DNA of 64,000 nt from CAZAMB01 sp964501365 (GTDB lineage: Bacteria; Planctomycetota; Phycisphaerae; UBA1845): assembly GCA_964501365.1 (NCBI GenBank), contig CAZCST010000003.1, forward strand, positions 5,075 through 69,074, given 5' to 3'. Below the pieces are notes generated by a model. The model worked only from the letters and a program-made list of their open reading frames with translations, had not been told where the DNA came from and made no database searches. The stretch's first letter is position 1; the number at the start of each line of letters is the position of its first letter. Shown piece by piece: positions 33,143 through 42,739 of the stretch. Position numbers and translations under genes: made by a program.

Positions 33143-33850
33143 GTGAGTTTTCTGGCTGGTTCCTTTGAAGAGACGATTGCCACGACCCTCGCGGCGTGGC
33201 GTATTCCGGTCACGCCCGACCAGCACGCGCTGTTCCGCAGGCATTTCGAGGCCGTGCTACTCGCCAACCAATCCATGAATCTGACTCGAATCATCGAGCC
33301 GAAGGAAGCGGCGGTCAAGCATTACGTTGACAGTCTTGCCATTCTGTTGCTGGAGACGGGCACAGCGTCATCGCATCCCTCATTTGGATTGGAACAAAGT
33401 CAATTGAAGTTGCTGGACGTTGGGACGGGTGCCGGGTTTCCGGCAGTTCCGATTGCGGTGATGCGACCGGACTGGCAGGTGACGGCCCTGGATGGAACGA
33501 AGAAAAAGACCGAGTTTGTCGGGCGAATTGGGACAGAGCTGGGGTTGAAGAATCTTGTCACCGAGCATGCACACTCGGATCACTGGACGACGGTGGGAAC
33601 TTTTGACGTGGTGACGACGCGGGCGGTGGCGCCTTTGGGGAAATGCATCCGGACATCCGGTCGGTTTCTGAAGAAAGGCGGTAGGCTCATCGCGTACAAA
33701 ACCGCGAAGTTGCCGGATGACGAATCTAATGCGGCGCAGGAAGCGTGCGCCGAATTGGACATGAAAATGGAGACTCCGATTTTGTATGAGTTGGAATTGA
33801 ACGCGGAAACAATGTCGCGGGCGTTGTACCTGGTCCGGCGAATTGCGTAG
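33143..33850 (+). CDS. rsmG: 16S rRNA (guanine527-N7)-methyltransferase RsmG
   Basis: 235 residues, GTG start. It modifies G527 of 16S rRNA using SAM. Typical sequence: NLTRI, EAAVKHYVDSL, LLDVGTGAGFPAVPIAV, VTALDGTKKKTEFV and VTTRAVAPL, then GGRLIAYK. The Asn-Leu-Thr and VDS residues are conserved in the family. It is usually next to parA/parB or mnmG; here it sits between the glycan locus and the glycogen genes, which is unremarkable in Planctomycetes. It starts 21 bases after the methyltransferase stop. Confidence 0.94.
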   Translation: MSFLAGSFEETIATTLAAWRIPVTPDQHALFRRHFEAVLLANQSMNLTRIIEPKEAAVKHYVDSLAILLLETGTASSHPSFGLEQSQLKLLDVGTGAGFPAVPIAVMRPDWQVTALDGTKKKTEFVGRIGTELGLKNLVTEHAHSDHWTTVGTFDVVTTRAVAPLGKCIRTSGRFLKKGGRLIAYKTAKLPDDESNAAQEACAELDMKMETPILYELELNAETMSRALYLVRRIA

Positions 33851-33861
33851 TCGAGGATTGA

Positions 33862-36003
33862 TTGACCATCCAATCCATCAAACCCAATCCGTCATTGGGA
33901 GCGCACTGGGACGGGTCCGGTGTCCGCTTTGCGTTGTACTCCGGCGTGGCACACGGGGTGAATCTGTGCCTCTTCGACTCGACAACGGGCGCAGAAACCC
34001 GGCGAATTTCACTGGCCCCGACGAATGATCGCGTCTGGCAGGTGTATGTTCCTGATGCGCGACCGGGTCTGTTGTACGGATATCGAGTGGATGGCCCATA
34101 CTTGCCCGACGAGGGATTGCGGTGCAATCCTGCCAAACTGCTACTGGATCCATACGCGAAGGCGATGTCAGGGATTGTCCCGGCGGACGATCTGCTGCTG
34201 GGCTATGACGTAAACAGGCCTGAAATTGCGGATTCTCGCGACTCCGCGGAGGCCATGCCAAAGTGCGTCGTGGTCGATGAAGGATGGGACTGGGCCGGCG
34301 ATCGTCATCCTCGCACACCGTGGGCGGATACGGTCATCTACGAGTGTCACGTCAAAGGGCTGACGAAATTGCATCCGGCCATTGCTCCCGAATTGCGAGG
34401 GACGTACCTGGGACTGGCCTCGCCACCAATCATCGAACATTTGTTGAAGCTCGGCGTCACGGCCGTAGAGATTCTACCCGTGCAATACTTCGTGACCGAG
34501 CGACGACTCGCCCAATTGGGCCTGGTCAATTATTGGGGCTACAACACGATTGGTTTTTTCGCGCCGGATGTACGTTATGCGACTGCGCCAATGCGAGCAG
34601 TGGCCGAGTTCAAGACGATGGTGCATACGCTGCACAAGGCCGGAATCGAAGTGCTCCTGGATGTGGTCTACAACCACACGGCCGAGGGTGACGAACTGGG
34701 GCCCACGCTTTCGTTTCGCGGCATCGACAACCATGCGTATTACCATCTTGAGCCGGGTGCGCCGGGGCGATATTCGAATTTCACCGCGTGCGGGAACACC
34801 CTGAACGCGCCGCACCCGCGCACGCAACAGCTCATCATGGACAGTCTGCGGTATTGGGTGAGTGAAATGCACGTCGATGGTTTTCGGTTTGATCTTGCGC
34901 CTGCGCTAAGTCGGGAGGCTGGTCATGTCGATCACCACTTGCGATTCTTCAACACCATTCTGCAAGACCCCGTTTTGAAAGAGACCAAATTGTTGGTGGA
35001 ACCGTGGGATGCGGGGCCAGGCGGCCATTGGAGCGGACTGTTTCCGGCGGGAATTCGGGAGTGGAATGGGCGGTACCGCGACTGCGTGCGGAGATTCTGG
35101 CGCGGGGACGGCGGGCAACTTGCGGAATTTGCGTCGCGAATAGCGGGGAGCAGCGATATTTTTGCGAGCCAGCGCACCCCGCTGGCGGGAATAAATTACG
35201 TCACGTGCCATGACGGCCACACGCTGCATGACATCGTGAGTTATGCGAGGAAGCACAATTGGGCCAATGGAGAGGCCAATCGTGACGGACCTGCGGATGA
35301 TTTCGGCCGGAATTTTGGCGTGGAGGGGGCCACAACGAACGATGAGGTGAACGAAATTCGAGAGCGGGTGAAGAGAAATTTGCTTGCGACGCTGGCCTTT
35401 TCCCAGGGCGTGCCGATGCTCACGGCCGGGGACGAAATGGGCCGCACTCAGATGGGCAACAACAACGCGTATTGCCAGGATAATGAGATTTCGTGGGTGG
35501 ATTGGAATCTCGATGGCGCGAAGACAGCGATGTTGGAGTTTACTCGGCAAATTCTGAGTCTGCGGAAGCAATATCCTTCGCTGCGGAGAGATGCGTTCTT
35601 CACCGGAAAGACAGAGGGAAGTCTTCCGGATGTGATTTGGCTCGATGGGACCGGGCGGGAGCTATCGGAGGCCAAGTGGCGCGATCCGGAGCGACGAACA
35701 TTGGGAGTCGTGATGCGACCCACCGCGGGCGGGGCGCACGTGACGCAACAGGGAGCTCACGGAGGTTCCCAATGGGAGATCGGCAGCAGGCCGGAAACAA
35801 TGTTGCTCCTGCTGATGAATGCACATGACGACTCTCGGCAGTTCCACCTGCCTCGAGGATTGGAATGGCGCGAAATTCTTTACACGAATGACTCACCAGG
35901 CGAGGCGGCTTACGAGAACGATCTTGCGCTGACGGGCATGTCGCTGGTCCTGCTGGCCACGGGCGCGAACGAAGGCGATCCTCCTGCTACAATGCCTGAA
36001 TGA
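33862..36003 (+). CDS. glgX: Glycogen debranching enzyme GlgX
   Basis: 713 residues, TTG start 11 bases after rsmG. It hydrolyses alpha-1,6 branches of limit dextrin. N-terminal CBM48 (GAHWDGSGVRFALYS, GYRVDGPY, LLLDPYAKA), then the GH13 barrel: EILPVQYFV, VLLDVVYNHTAEGDELG, VDGFRFDLAP with the nucleophile Asp, LVEPWDAGPGG with the acid Glu, and VTCHDGHTLHDIVSY with the third Asp. LTAGDEMGRTQMGNNNAYCQ is typical of GlgX. The stop overlaps the malQ start (ATGA), so the two are co-translated. Confidence 0.95.
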   Translation: MTIQSIKPNPSLGAHWDGSGVRFALYSGVAHGVNLCLFDSTTGAETRRISLAPTNDRVWQVYVPDARPGLLYGYRVDGPYLPDEGLRCNPAKLLLDPYAKAMSGIVPADDLLLGYDVNRPEIADSRDSAEAMPKCVVVDEGWDWAGDRHPRTPWADTVIYECHVKGLTKLHPAIAPELRGTYLGLASPPIIEHLLKLGVTAVEILPVQYFVTERRLAQLGLVNYWGYNTIGFFAPDVRYATAPMRAVAEFKTMVHTLHKAGIEVLLDVVYNHTAEGDELGPTLSFRGIDNHAYYHLEPGAPGRYSNFTACGNTLNAPHPRTQQLIMDSLRYWVSEMHVDGFRFDLAPALSREAGHVDHHLRFFNTILQDPVLKETKLLVEPWDAGPGGHWSGLFPAGIREWNGRYRDCVRRFWRGDGGQLAEFASRIAGSSDIFASQRTPLAGINYVTCHDGHTLHDIVSYARKHNWANGEANRDGPADDFGRNFGVEGATTNDEVNEIRERVKRNLLATLAFSQGVPMLTAGDEMGRTQMGNNNAYCQDNEISWVDWNLDGAKTAMLEFTRQILSLRKQYPSLRRDAFFTGKTEGSLPDVIWLDGTGRELSEAKWRDPERRTLGVVMRPTAGGAHVTQQGAHGGSQWEIGSRPETMLLLLMNAHDDSRQFHLPRGLEWREILYTNDSPGEAAYENDLALTGMSLVLLATGANEGDPPATMPE

Positions 36004-37883
36004 CGCAGCCAACTGATTTACGAGCGCTGGGGGAGCAGGCGGGGATTCTCGCTGAGTACCTCAATTATGACGGCACTCAGCGAGTCGTTACGTCCGAAGA
36101 GACGTATCAGGCCATCCTCCAGTGCATGGGATATGAAGTTGGCGACAACGAGGCGCTGTTGCGTGCCATTGGTGTTGCAAGCCCCCTTGATCCTGACAAT
36201 ATCGCAAATCGTCCTGCGCCTGGAAGGTGTGTCTCGACCGCGGAGCGCTCTTCAAAACCGCAACTTCGCGGAATCTGGTGCAATCTGTATTCCATTCACA
36301 GCGCAACCAACTGGGGCGTGGGGGATTTTGGAGATCTGCGGCGGCTCATTGCGTGGGCGGCGGAAATTGGCATGGCATTTGTGGCCATCAATCCATTGCA
36401 TGCACTAAGAAATCGCGGAAGCGATGTCAGCCCCTACAGGCCGGTAAGTCGCCTCTATCGAAACGAGATTTATCTGGAAACGGAGGCGATCCCTGAGTTT
36501 TCCCATTGCGAGCCAGCGCAACAATGGATGGGCTCAGTGGAGTTTCGTCGTCGGCTCGAGCTTACTCGTGAAGGATCGAATGTCGGTTACGACGCGGTCT
36601 CAACGTGGAAACGGGAGATTCTCAAGACGCTGCATCAGACCTTTCAGCAAGTGCATGTCGGCCCAAAAACAAAGCGAGGACAGGAGTATGCGGAATACCT
36701 GAAACGCGAGGGAGAGGCATTACTTGGTTTCGCCACTTTTATGGCGATCGAAGAGCAGTATTCGACACGGGGTGGAGACGCTATTGGCTGGTGGCACTGG
36801 CCGGGTGGACTTAGCGATTCGCGGTCGACAGAAGTGCAGGAATTCCGGGGCAAGCATGCCGACGAAGTTGATTTTCATTGCTATGTGCAATTTGAGTTGG
36901 ACCGCCAGCTTGCTTCACTTGCTCAAATGGCCGAAGACGTTGGGATAGAAATCGGATTGTTTGGCGATCTGGCCATTGGCACTTCGCCTGACGGAAGCGA
37001 TCCGTGGGCGTTTCCGGAGTTGTTCCTGCAAGGCATTTCGATCGGTGCGCCGCCCGACGACCTCGGCCCGCATGGCCAGAACTGGGGCCTGCCGCCGATG
37101 CATCCACGCGTGCTTGTGGAATCGGATTTCGCGTATTGGCGGAAACTCTTGCAGAACAACCTCGCCCACATGGGCGCGCTCCGCATCGATCATGTGATGG
37201 GATTATTGCGACAATTCTGGATACCTGACGGATTCGACGGATCGAAAGGAGCATACGTTCGTTTTCCGGCGGAGAGATTGTTCCCCATCCTGGCGGAGGA
37301 AAGTCAACGAAGCCGCACGGTTATCGTTGGCGAAGATTTGGGTACAGTTCCGGAGGGATTTCGCGACATGTTGCAGCGATTTGGCGTGCTTTCCACGCGA
37401 GTCGTTCAGTTCGAGCGTGACTGGGATGGGTCGTTCAAAGCGGCGGCTGCCTATCCGCACGATGCCTATGTTGTCGTCGAAACGCATGACATGGCTCCGC
37501 TGGCTGGTTACGCAGAGGGACGCGATCTTGTCATTCGCCGCCAGTTGGGCCTGATCGAGAATGATGCCGAATTGGAGAAATCGCTTCATGGCCGACAACG
37601 CAATTGGGAAGCGCTGACTTCACGACTCATTCAGGATCGTGTGGGCGATGGTGTTTCGAAGGACGACGTCGGTTCGGTCTGTAGTGCAACGATCCGATTC
37701 CTGGCCAAAACTCCTTCGTCCATGATCGGTATTTCGCTCGACGATCTCGCAGGCGAGCGCGAGCCGGTCAACATTCCCGGAGTCGGGCAGGACCGGCACC
37801 CAAGCTGGTCGCGGAGAATGACCATGACCCTGGAGGAAATCATTTCATCGCCTACCATTCGCAATGCGTTGGCGGGACGTTAG
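36000..37883 (+). CDS. malQ: 4-alpha-glucanotransferase (GH77)
   Basis: 627 residues. It transfers alpha-1,4-glucan segments between chains. Sequence marks include GIWCNLYSIHSATNWGVGDF, FVAINPLHALRNRGSDVSPY, SRLYRNEIYL, EIGLFGDLAIGTSPDGSDPW, LRIDHVMGLLRQFWIP and VIVGEDLGTVPEGFRDML, with nucleophile Asp in RIDHVMG and acid Glu in GEDLG. VVVETHDMAP and PSWSRRMTM lie near the end. Its ATG overlaps the glgX stop by four bases. With GlgX and the phosphorylase downstream it forms an alpha-glucan breakdown set. Confidence 0.94.
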   Translation: MTQPTDLRALGEQAGILAEYLNYDGTQRVVTSEETYQAILQCMGYEVGDNEALLRAIGVASPLDPDNIANRPAPGRCVSTAERSSKPQLRGIWCNLYSIHSATNWGVGDFGDLRRLIAWAAEIGMAFVAINPLHALRNRGSDVSPYRPVSRLYRNEIYLETEAIPEFSHCEPAQQWMGSVEFRRRLELTREGSNVGYDAVSTWKREILKTLHQTFQQVHVGPKTKRGQEYAEYLKREGEALLGFATFMAIEEQYSTRGGDAIGWWHWPGGLSDSRSTEVQEFRGKHADEVDFHCYVQFELDRQLASLAQMAEDVGIEIGLFGDLAIGTSPDGSDPWAFPELFLQGISIGAPPDDLGPHGQNWGLPPMHPRVLVESDFAYWRKLLQNNLAHMGALRIDHVMGLLRQFWIPDGFDGSKGAYVRFPAERLFPILAEESQRSRTVIVGEDLGTVPEGFRDMLQRFGVLSTRVVQFERDWDGSFKAAAAYPHDAYVVVETHDMAPLAGYAEGRDLVIRRQLGLIENDAELEKSLHGRQRNWEALTSRLIQDRVGDGVSKDDVGSVCSATIRFLAKTPSSMIGISLDDLAGEREPVNIPGVGQDRHPSWSRRMTMTLEEIISSPTIRNALAGR

Positions 37884-37887
37884 GAGC

Positions 37888-37920
37888 AAGAGGTCCTTCG
37901 CTTCGCTCAGGATGACGGTT
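37888..37920. repeat. CCTTCGCTTCGCTCAGGATGAC dispersed repeat
   Basis: AGGTCCTTCGCTTCGCTCAG followed by GATGACGG lies between malQ and glgP. The reverse complement (GTCATCCTGAGCGAAGCGAAGG) is at about 62637-62658, directly after rpoC. A shorter variant, AATCCTGAGCGAGCG, is near 42531. This is a widespread short repeat in environmental genomes. Confidence 0.8.
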
Positions 37921-38065
37921 GCCTTCCGGCGGCTTGGATTCTTCTCCGAATCAATCAGCCCTCTTTCCAACTTCGTCGAGGGCTGTATCTTCTGGCAATC
38001 ACACGGTCGGTCGATAGATCGGGTGAGGAGTTGTTCGTCCAATAAAGAATTAGTTAAGAGCCAAT

Positions 38066-39793
38066 ATGCCCAACCGACCGTTGACCACTATTTCCAAACC
38101 AGAGCAGAGAAAGATCGCCTATTTTTCAATGGAAATCGGGCTGGATGCGGCCATGCCCACCTACAGCGGCGGTCTTGGCATGCTGGCCGGTGATACCGTT
38201 CGCTCGGCGGCGGATCTTCGCGTTCCGATGGTGGCGGTGACGCTGTTGTATCGAAAGGGGTATTTCTACCAACGGCTGGATCACAGCGGGTGGCAGCGTG
38301 AGGAGCCGGCCGTCTGGGTGGTGGAGGACTTTCTTGCCGAGCTGCCTGCGCGCGTATCGGTGTCGATCGAAGGCCGCGAAGTCCAGTTACGGGCGTGGAC
38401 AAGAAACGTGGTGGGGCAGGACGGTGAATTTCGCGTGCCCGCGATTCTGCTGGACTCCGAATTGCCGGAAAACAGCGACGCAGACCGAACTCTGACGCAT
38501 TACCTTTACGGCGGCGATGCCCGGTATCGATTTTGTCAGGAAGTAATCCTGGGCATTGGTGGAGTAAAGATGCTTCGGGCGCTGGGGTTCACGGGGATCG
38601 AACGTCATCACATGAATGAGGGGCACGCGGCTTGTCTTGCCCTTGAGCTGCTCGACGAGCGACTTCGCGATGCGGGACGAAGTGACGCGACCCGGGAGGA
38701 CATTGACGCGGTTCGATCTCGATGCGTGTTCACGACGCACACGCCCGTGCCCGCTGGTCACGATAAGTTTCCTCTGGACCTGGTTCGCGGAGTGCTGGGG
38801 GACATGCCGGCACTTGCCAATACGAGTTTGTTTGAGACCGATGGCCAGTTGAACATGACCTTTCTTGCCTTGAATCTGAGCAGCTTTGTGAACGGCGTCG
38901 CGAGGCGGCACGGCGAAGTCGCCCAGCGGATGTTTCCGCAGTTTCGGGTCGATTTCATCACCAATGGTGTTCATGCGACGACCTGGACGTCGGCCCCCTT
39001 TCAAAACCTGTTCGATCGTCATCTTGTGGGCTGGCGCGCCGATTCATTTGCCCTCCGTGCAGGAAATTCATTGCCATCCGATGAAGTGTGGACGGCGCAC
39101 CAGGAGGCCAAGGATCTCCTCGTTCATTTCGTGAACCGGGAAGACAACGTGGGGATGAATTTGGAGACGTTTACGATCGGGTTTGCCCGGCGTGCGGCCA
39201 CCTATAAGAGAGTCGGGCTGCTCTTTCACGACGTGGAATGGCTGCGCAGAATCGCTGAAGAGGTCGGCGGGCTTCAGATTATTTTTGCGGGCAAGGCCCA
39301 TCCGCACGATGCCCAGGGAAAAGAGCTGATTCAGAGCTTGTTCAGAGCGAAGGAGGCGCTGAGTTCGGCCATCCGGATTTCGTATCTCGAAAACTACGAC
39401 ATGGAACTGGGCCGACTCATTACATCAGGTGTGGATTTGTGGCTCAACACGCCGCAGGCGCCGCTGGAGGCGTCCGGGACGAGCGGAATGAAAGCCGCAC
39501 TCAATGGTGTTCCTTCGCTCAGCATTGCGGATGGATGGTGGGTGGAAGGCTGCGTGGAAGGGGTCACGGGATGGAACATCGGTGAAGACTTTGGCGTAGA
39601 GGGGGGGCACGCGGACAATGCGCGGGACGCATCAGCCCTCTATAAGAAGCTCGAACACACCATCCTGCCCATGTTTCATCACGATCAGTCCGCGTTTATC
39701 AACGTGATGCAAAATTGCATCGCGATCAACGGCTCGTACTTCAACACGCATCGCATGATGTATGAATATGTTCTGAAAGCATATTTTCGCTAG
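38066..39793 (+). CDS. glgP: Alpha-glucan phosphorylase, short form (GT35)
   Basis: 575 residues, which is the short bacterial type rather than the 800-residue form. It releases glucose 1-phosphate from glycogen or maltodextrin. IAYFSMEIGLDAAMPTYSGG opens the chain, followed by GMLAGDTVRSAADLRVPM, HHMNEGHAACLALELL, TTHTPVPAGHDKF, ITNGVHATTW and FARRAATYKR. The PLP-binding Lys is in EASGTSGMKAALNGV. It lies 182 bases downstream of malQ, after a dispersed repeat, so it may have its own promoter. GlgA, GlgB and GlgC are not in the window. Confidence 0.94.
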   Translation: MPNRPLTTISKPEQRKIAYFSMEIGLDAAMPTYSGGLGMLAGDTVRSAADLRVPMVAVTLLYRKGYFYQRLDHSGWQREEPAVWVVEDFLAELPARVSVSIEGREVQLRAWTRNVVGQDGEFRVPAILLDSELPENSDADRTLTHYLYGGDARYRFCQEVILGIGGVKMLRALGFTGIERHHMNEGHAACLALELLDERLRDAGRSDATREDIDAVRSRCVFTTHTPVPAGHDKFPLDLVRGVLGDMPALANTSLFETDGQLNMTFLALNLSSFVNGVARRHGEVAQRMFPQFRVDFITNGVHATTWTSAPFQNLFDRHLVGWRADSFALRAGNSLPSDEVWTAHQEAKDLLVHFVNREDNVGMNLETFTIGFARRAATYKRVGLLFHDVEWLRRIAEEVGGLQIIFAGKAHPHDAQGKELIQSLFRAKEALSSAIRISYLENYDMELGRLITSGVDLWLNTPQAPLEASGTSGMKAALNGVPSLSIADGWWVEGCVEGVTGWNIGEDFGVEGGHADNARDASALYKKLEHTILPMFHHDQSAFINVMQNCIAINGSYFNTHRMMYEYVLKAYFR

Positions 39794-39960
39794 TTCTTTT
39801 CCTGTTTTTCAGTTTTCCGCAATAGTCGCCGCCGCGAGAGTTCCAGTGCAATTTTAGAGAAAATGCAACGTTATCGGGCGGTCGCGGGACTAAACTCTTG
39901 GGTTCCGGAATTCTATAATGGGCACGGAGTTGGGATGTCCGTCCTTGGGGGAGAGTTCCG

Positions 39961-41682
39961 ATGTCGATTCGCGGGTTGAACCTCATCGTGGGGTTCGCGT
40001 CTGTCCTTGCAGGTCAAATGGAGATTGCGCGGGCGGACACGCCTCTGACTACGATCCGAGTGGCGTCCGGATTGAGTTACCCCACGTTTGTCACGCATGC
40101 ACCCGGTGACTACGATCGACTATTCATTCTCGAACAGCGCGGGAAAATCAAAATTCTCAAGGGCGGACAGATTCTGCCTACACCGTTTCTTGATATTTCC
40201 ACGAAAGTGAGCCTGGGAGGGGAGCAGGGATTGCTTGGCCTCGCCTTTCATCCTGATTTTGCGAATAACCGACAGTTTTTCATCGACTACACTGACACGG
40301 CCGGTGACACGATCGTGGCAAAATACACTGTGTCGGACACCGATCCGGATCAGGCCAACAAGACCGGAGACACGATCCTATTTGTCGACCAACCCTACGT
40401 CAATCACAACGGAGGATGGATCGAATTCGGCCCCGACGGATATTTGTATATTGCCCTGGGAGATGGCGGCGACCAGGGCGATCCCGATGATCGGGGACAG
40501 TCCATCTCCGGTGATCTGCTCGGCAATCTTCTGCGCATCGACGTGAATGGCGATGATTTCCCCGGTGACACGCTGCGCGACTATCGCATCCCTCCCGACA
40601 ACCCCTTCGTCGGGCGAGTGGGAGAGGACGAAATCTGGGCCTATGGTCTGCGCAACCCATGGCGCAACGCCTTCGATAGCAAGACCGGAGATTTATGGAT
40701 CGCCGACGTGGGCGAAGGCAATTGGGAGGAAATCAATTTCCAGCCTGCGTCCAGCACAGGCGGTCAAAACTACGGTTGGAATTGCATGGAAGGAACCGAG
40801 TGTGCGACGTTTGGCGCCTGCGATTGCGCAGCGCTGGATTCCGTTTTGCCTATCTACCAATATTCGCACGGGAACTTCAGCCGATGCGCCATTACCGGAG
40901 GTGCCGTCTATCGTGGCTGCGAAATTCCGGATCTGGCTGGGACGTATTTCTTTGCGGACTATTGCAGCGGGCAAATCTGGAGCATGACATACGACGGCGT
41001 GACGGCCAGCGTGGTGGAGCGAACGGCTGAACTGGCTCCGGCCGTGCCTTTGGTCATCTCCAACGTCTCCTCGTTCGGAGCGGATGCAGCCGGCGAAATC
41101 TACATCTGCGATCGCGCGAGCACCACCGGAGAATTGTACAAGATCATTCCCAGGTCGGGCGTGCCTGTGGTCGTGAGTACCGACCCGCCCGACGGGGCGA
41201 TCGACGCCCGCACTCCGTTGGCCCCGGACGGCGTGACGCAGGTCGGCATGGACCAGGTCACGTTTTATTTCGATAGACCCACGAATTGCTCGGCCCCCGA
41301 AAACTTTGTCGTTCGGCAACAGGGAGTGGCCGGTTCAGCCCCCATTGTCACGAGCGTGCAGTCGGTGGAGAACAACGGGCTTCGGGCGACGCTGAATCAC
41401 CCGATTACCCCGAAGGCATGGACCATGATCACGCACGGTCCCGCCCGGACGACCATACGCCTTGGCTACCTGCCCGGCGACGCAAGTGGCGATGGCCTGA
41501 GCAGCGCATCTGACATTCTTGACCTGGTGGATTTCCTCAATGGAATCGGACCATCGCGTCCCATTTGGTCCACCGATCTCGATCGCTCAGGCGTGGCCGC
41601 TCCCGCGGACATTCTCAAGTTGATTGATCTTCTCAATGGTGCCGGCAATCTTGATCCGTACGTCGGCGTGAGTCTGCCGTGA
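39961..41682 (+). CDS. Secreted PQQ-dependent sugar dehydrogenase-like protein with dockerin-like tail
   Basis: 573 residues. A signal peptide (GLNLIVGFASVLAGQMEIARA) is followed by a glucose/sorbosone dehydrogenase six-bladed propeller. Marks: SYPTFVTHAPGDYDRLFILE, GLLGLAFHPDF, NHNGGWIEFGPDGYLYIALG with the catalytic His, RIPPDNPF, EIWAYGLRNPWRNAFD, DVGEGNWEEIN, NYGWNCMEG and ITGGAVYRG. A beta-sandwich domain of about 100 residues follows. The end has two calcium-loop repeats, GDASGDGLSSASDILDLVDF and DLDRSGVAAPADILKLIDLL, a dockerin-like pair. It is probably exported and surface attached. Substrate is unknown. Confidence 0.88.
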   Translation: MSIRGLNLIVGFASVLAGQMEIARADTPLTTIRVASGLSYPTFVTHAPGDYDRLFILEQRGKIKILKGGQILPTPFLDISTKVSLGGEQGLLGLAFHPDFANNRQFFIDYTDTAGDTIVAKYTVSDTDPDQANKTGDTILFVDQPYVNHNGGWIEFGPDGYLYIALGDGGDQGDPDDRGQSISGDLLGNLLRIDVNGDDFPGDTLRDYRIPPDNPFVGRVGEDEIWAYGLRNPWRNAFDSKTGDLWIADVGEGNWEEINFQPASSTGGQNYGWNCMEGTECATFGACDCAALDSVLPIYQYSHGNFSRCAITGGAVYRGCEIPDLAGTYFFADYCSGQIWSMTYDGVTASVVERTAELAPAVPLVISNVSSFGADAAGEIYICDRASTTGELYKIIPRSGVPVVVSTDPPDGAIDARTPLAPDGVTQVGMDQVTFYFDRPTNCSAPENFVVRQQGVAGSAPIVTSVQSVENNGLRATLNHPITPKAWTMITHGPARTTIRLGYLPGDASGDGLSSASDILDLVDFLNGIGPSRPIWSTDLDRSGVAAPADILKLIDLLNGAGNLDPYVGVSLP

Positions 41683-42337
41683 CGAAATTTGTACGAAGGC
41701 GCGCATAGCTCGACGCATCATTCGACGTTCCACTTTCGTTCCATTTTCTTCAACTAGCGCGCTTCGCATGTCGTTTGCAAGCGCGAAAACAAAAAATTTT
41801 CAAATTTTTTTTGCTTGTCTTTTTTGACGCGCTTCAAGGAATGATCACGTTGATCAACGCGCGCATGTGGATCGCGTTCGGCAACGTGACCGGGACGTTG
41901 GAATCATGCGAGTCAATGCGATACGAAGAGCCGGAAACAGCATCATGGCAATTGCGGAACATTTCTCTTGCGTGTCCCTTCGTGTTGATTCGGTCGTGCG
42001 ATCGAGAGTCATGCTTACTCCGCCGCCTTCTCAAAGATTGCAAATCTCTCAATGATTTGCGGGGTTTTCTTGCACGATTCCCTCGCGTCACGTTCGTCGA
42101 AGTTGATGAATCGAGGCTCGCTGGTCGATAAAGACATCGTGCGTCAAGGCGGATGCGATCGTCGATCATGTTGTCCGGCGATTTGCACAAACGCAGGATG
42201 CGAAACGATTCGTATGCCGTGCTGAGTATGTGCCACGCGATGTCGCTCGCGCAAAATTTTCGACGACTGGCCATCGGTTTGATGAGTTCGGGCGCGTGTA
42301 ACCGACATTGAAAATCGCCTCAAAGGCAAAAAATCTT
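41683..42337. other. 655-base region with competing open frames, no confident gene
   Basis: Base composition drops and A/T tracts appear (AAAATTTTCAAATTTTTTTT near 41797). The words CGATCG, GATCGTCGATC and TCGCGC are frequent. A 146-codon frame on the minus strand (41834-42274) and a 118-codon frame on the plus strand overlap, and neither shows a known motif. Near the end a plus frame reads ADAIVDHVVRRFAQTQDAKR then FVCRAEYVPRDVARAKF (about 42150-42300), which looks protein-like but lacks a start and has a stop upstream. It may be a decayed or frameshifted gene. I cannot assign it. Confidence 0.4.
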
Positions 42338-42365
42338 TTGACAGGCTCCAGTGAACGTGTAGTAT
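42338..42365 (+). promoter_or_regulatory. Sigma-70-type promoter of the Lys-rich peptide gene
   Basis: TTGACA (42338-42343), a 16-base spacer, then TAGTAT (42360-42365), 25 bases before the ATG. The -35 is perfect and the -10 matches four of six bases. Confidence 0.75.
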
Positions 42366-42390
42366 TTACTCAAGAAAGGAGGTGACGCTA

Positions 42391-42459
42391 ATGGCTAAGA
42401 AACGAAAGGCTGCCAAGTCTTCAAAGAAGAAGGCTAAGAAGTCCGCAAAGAAGAAGTAA
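42391..42459 (+). CDS. 22-residue lysine-rich peptide
   Basis: ATG at 42391 is preceded by a perfect Shine-Dalgarno AAGGAGGTGA (42376-42385) with five bases of spacing. The peptide is MAKKRKAAKSSKKKAKKSAK plus KK and then TAA, with a repeating K-x-A-K-K pattern and no acidic residue. It resembles the tails of histone H1-like bacterial proteins and so may bind DNA, RNA or polyphosphate. A promoter (42338) and a terminator (42565) frame it, so it is a complete single-gene unit. A leader role is less likely, because the next gene starts 280 bases on, behind the terminator. Confidence 0.8.
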   Translation: MAKKRKAAKSSKKKAKKSAKKK

Positions 42460-42564
42460 GGTCGTGCCCTCCGCGTCGGGCGTGATAACGCCGGATGATC
42501 ACTGACGAAAGTCGCCACGGCCGTCGGTAATCCTGAGCGAGCGCCAAGCGGAGATGGCCAAAAT

Positions 42565-42618
42565 GACGGAACGGAAGGTGTCGCATCGCCACGGCGACAT
42601 CTTCCGTTCGTCTTTTTA
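42565..42618 (+). terminator. Rho-independent terminator after the Lys-rich peptide gene
   Basis: A 12-base stem GACGGAACGGAAG (42565-42577) pairs with CTTCCGTTCGTC (42601-42612) with one bulge. An inner TGTCGC/GCGACA hairpin (about 42579-42599) lies inside it, and TTTTT follows. The transcript from the promoter at 42338 would be about 240 bases. Confidence 0.85.
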
Positions 42619-42739
42619 CGAAACCTGCGTTTGATTGTCTGAGTCCAACCTCTCCCTAATCCTCATCCCTTGTGCTTTTGAACCCCGAACTTGGCCTCCC
42701 TCTGAAGCCCCCCCCAATAGGGGTCGATAATATGTAGAT

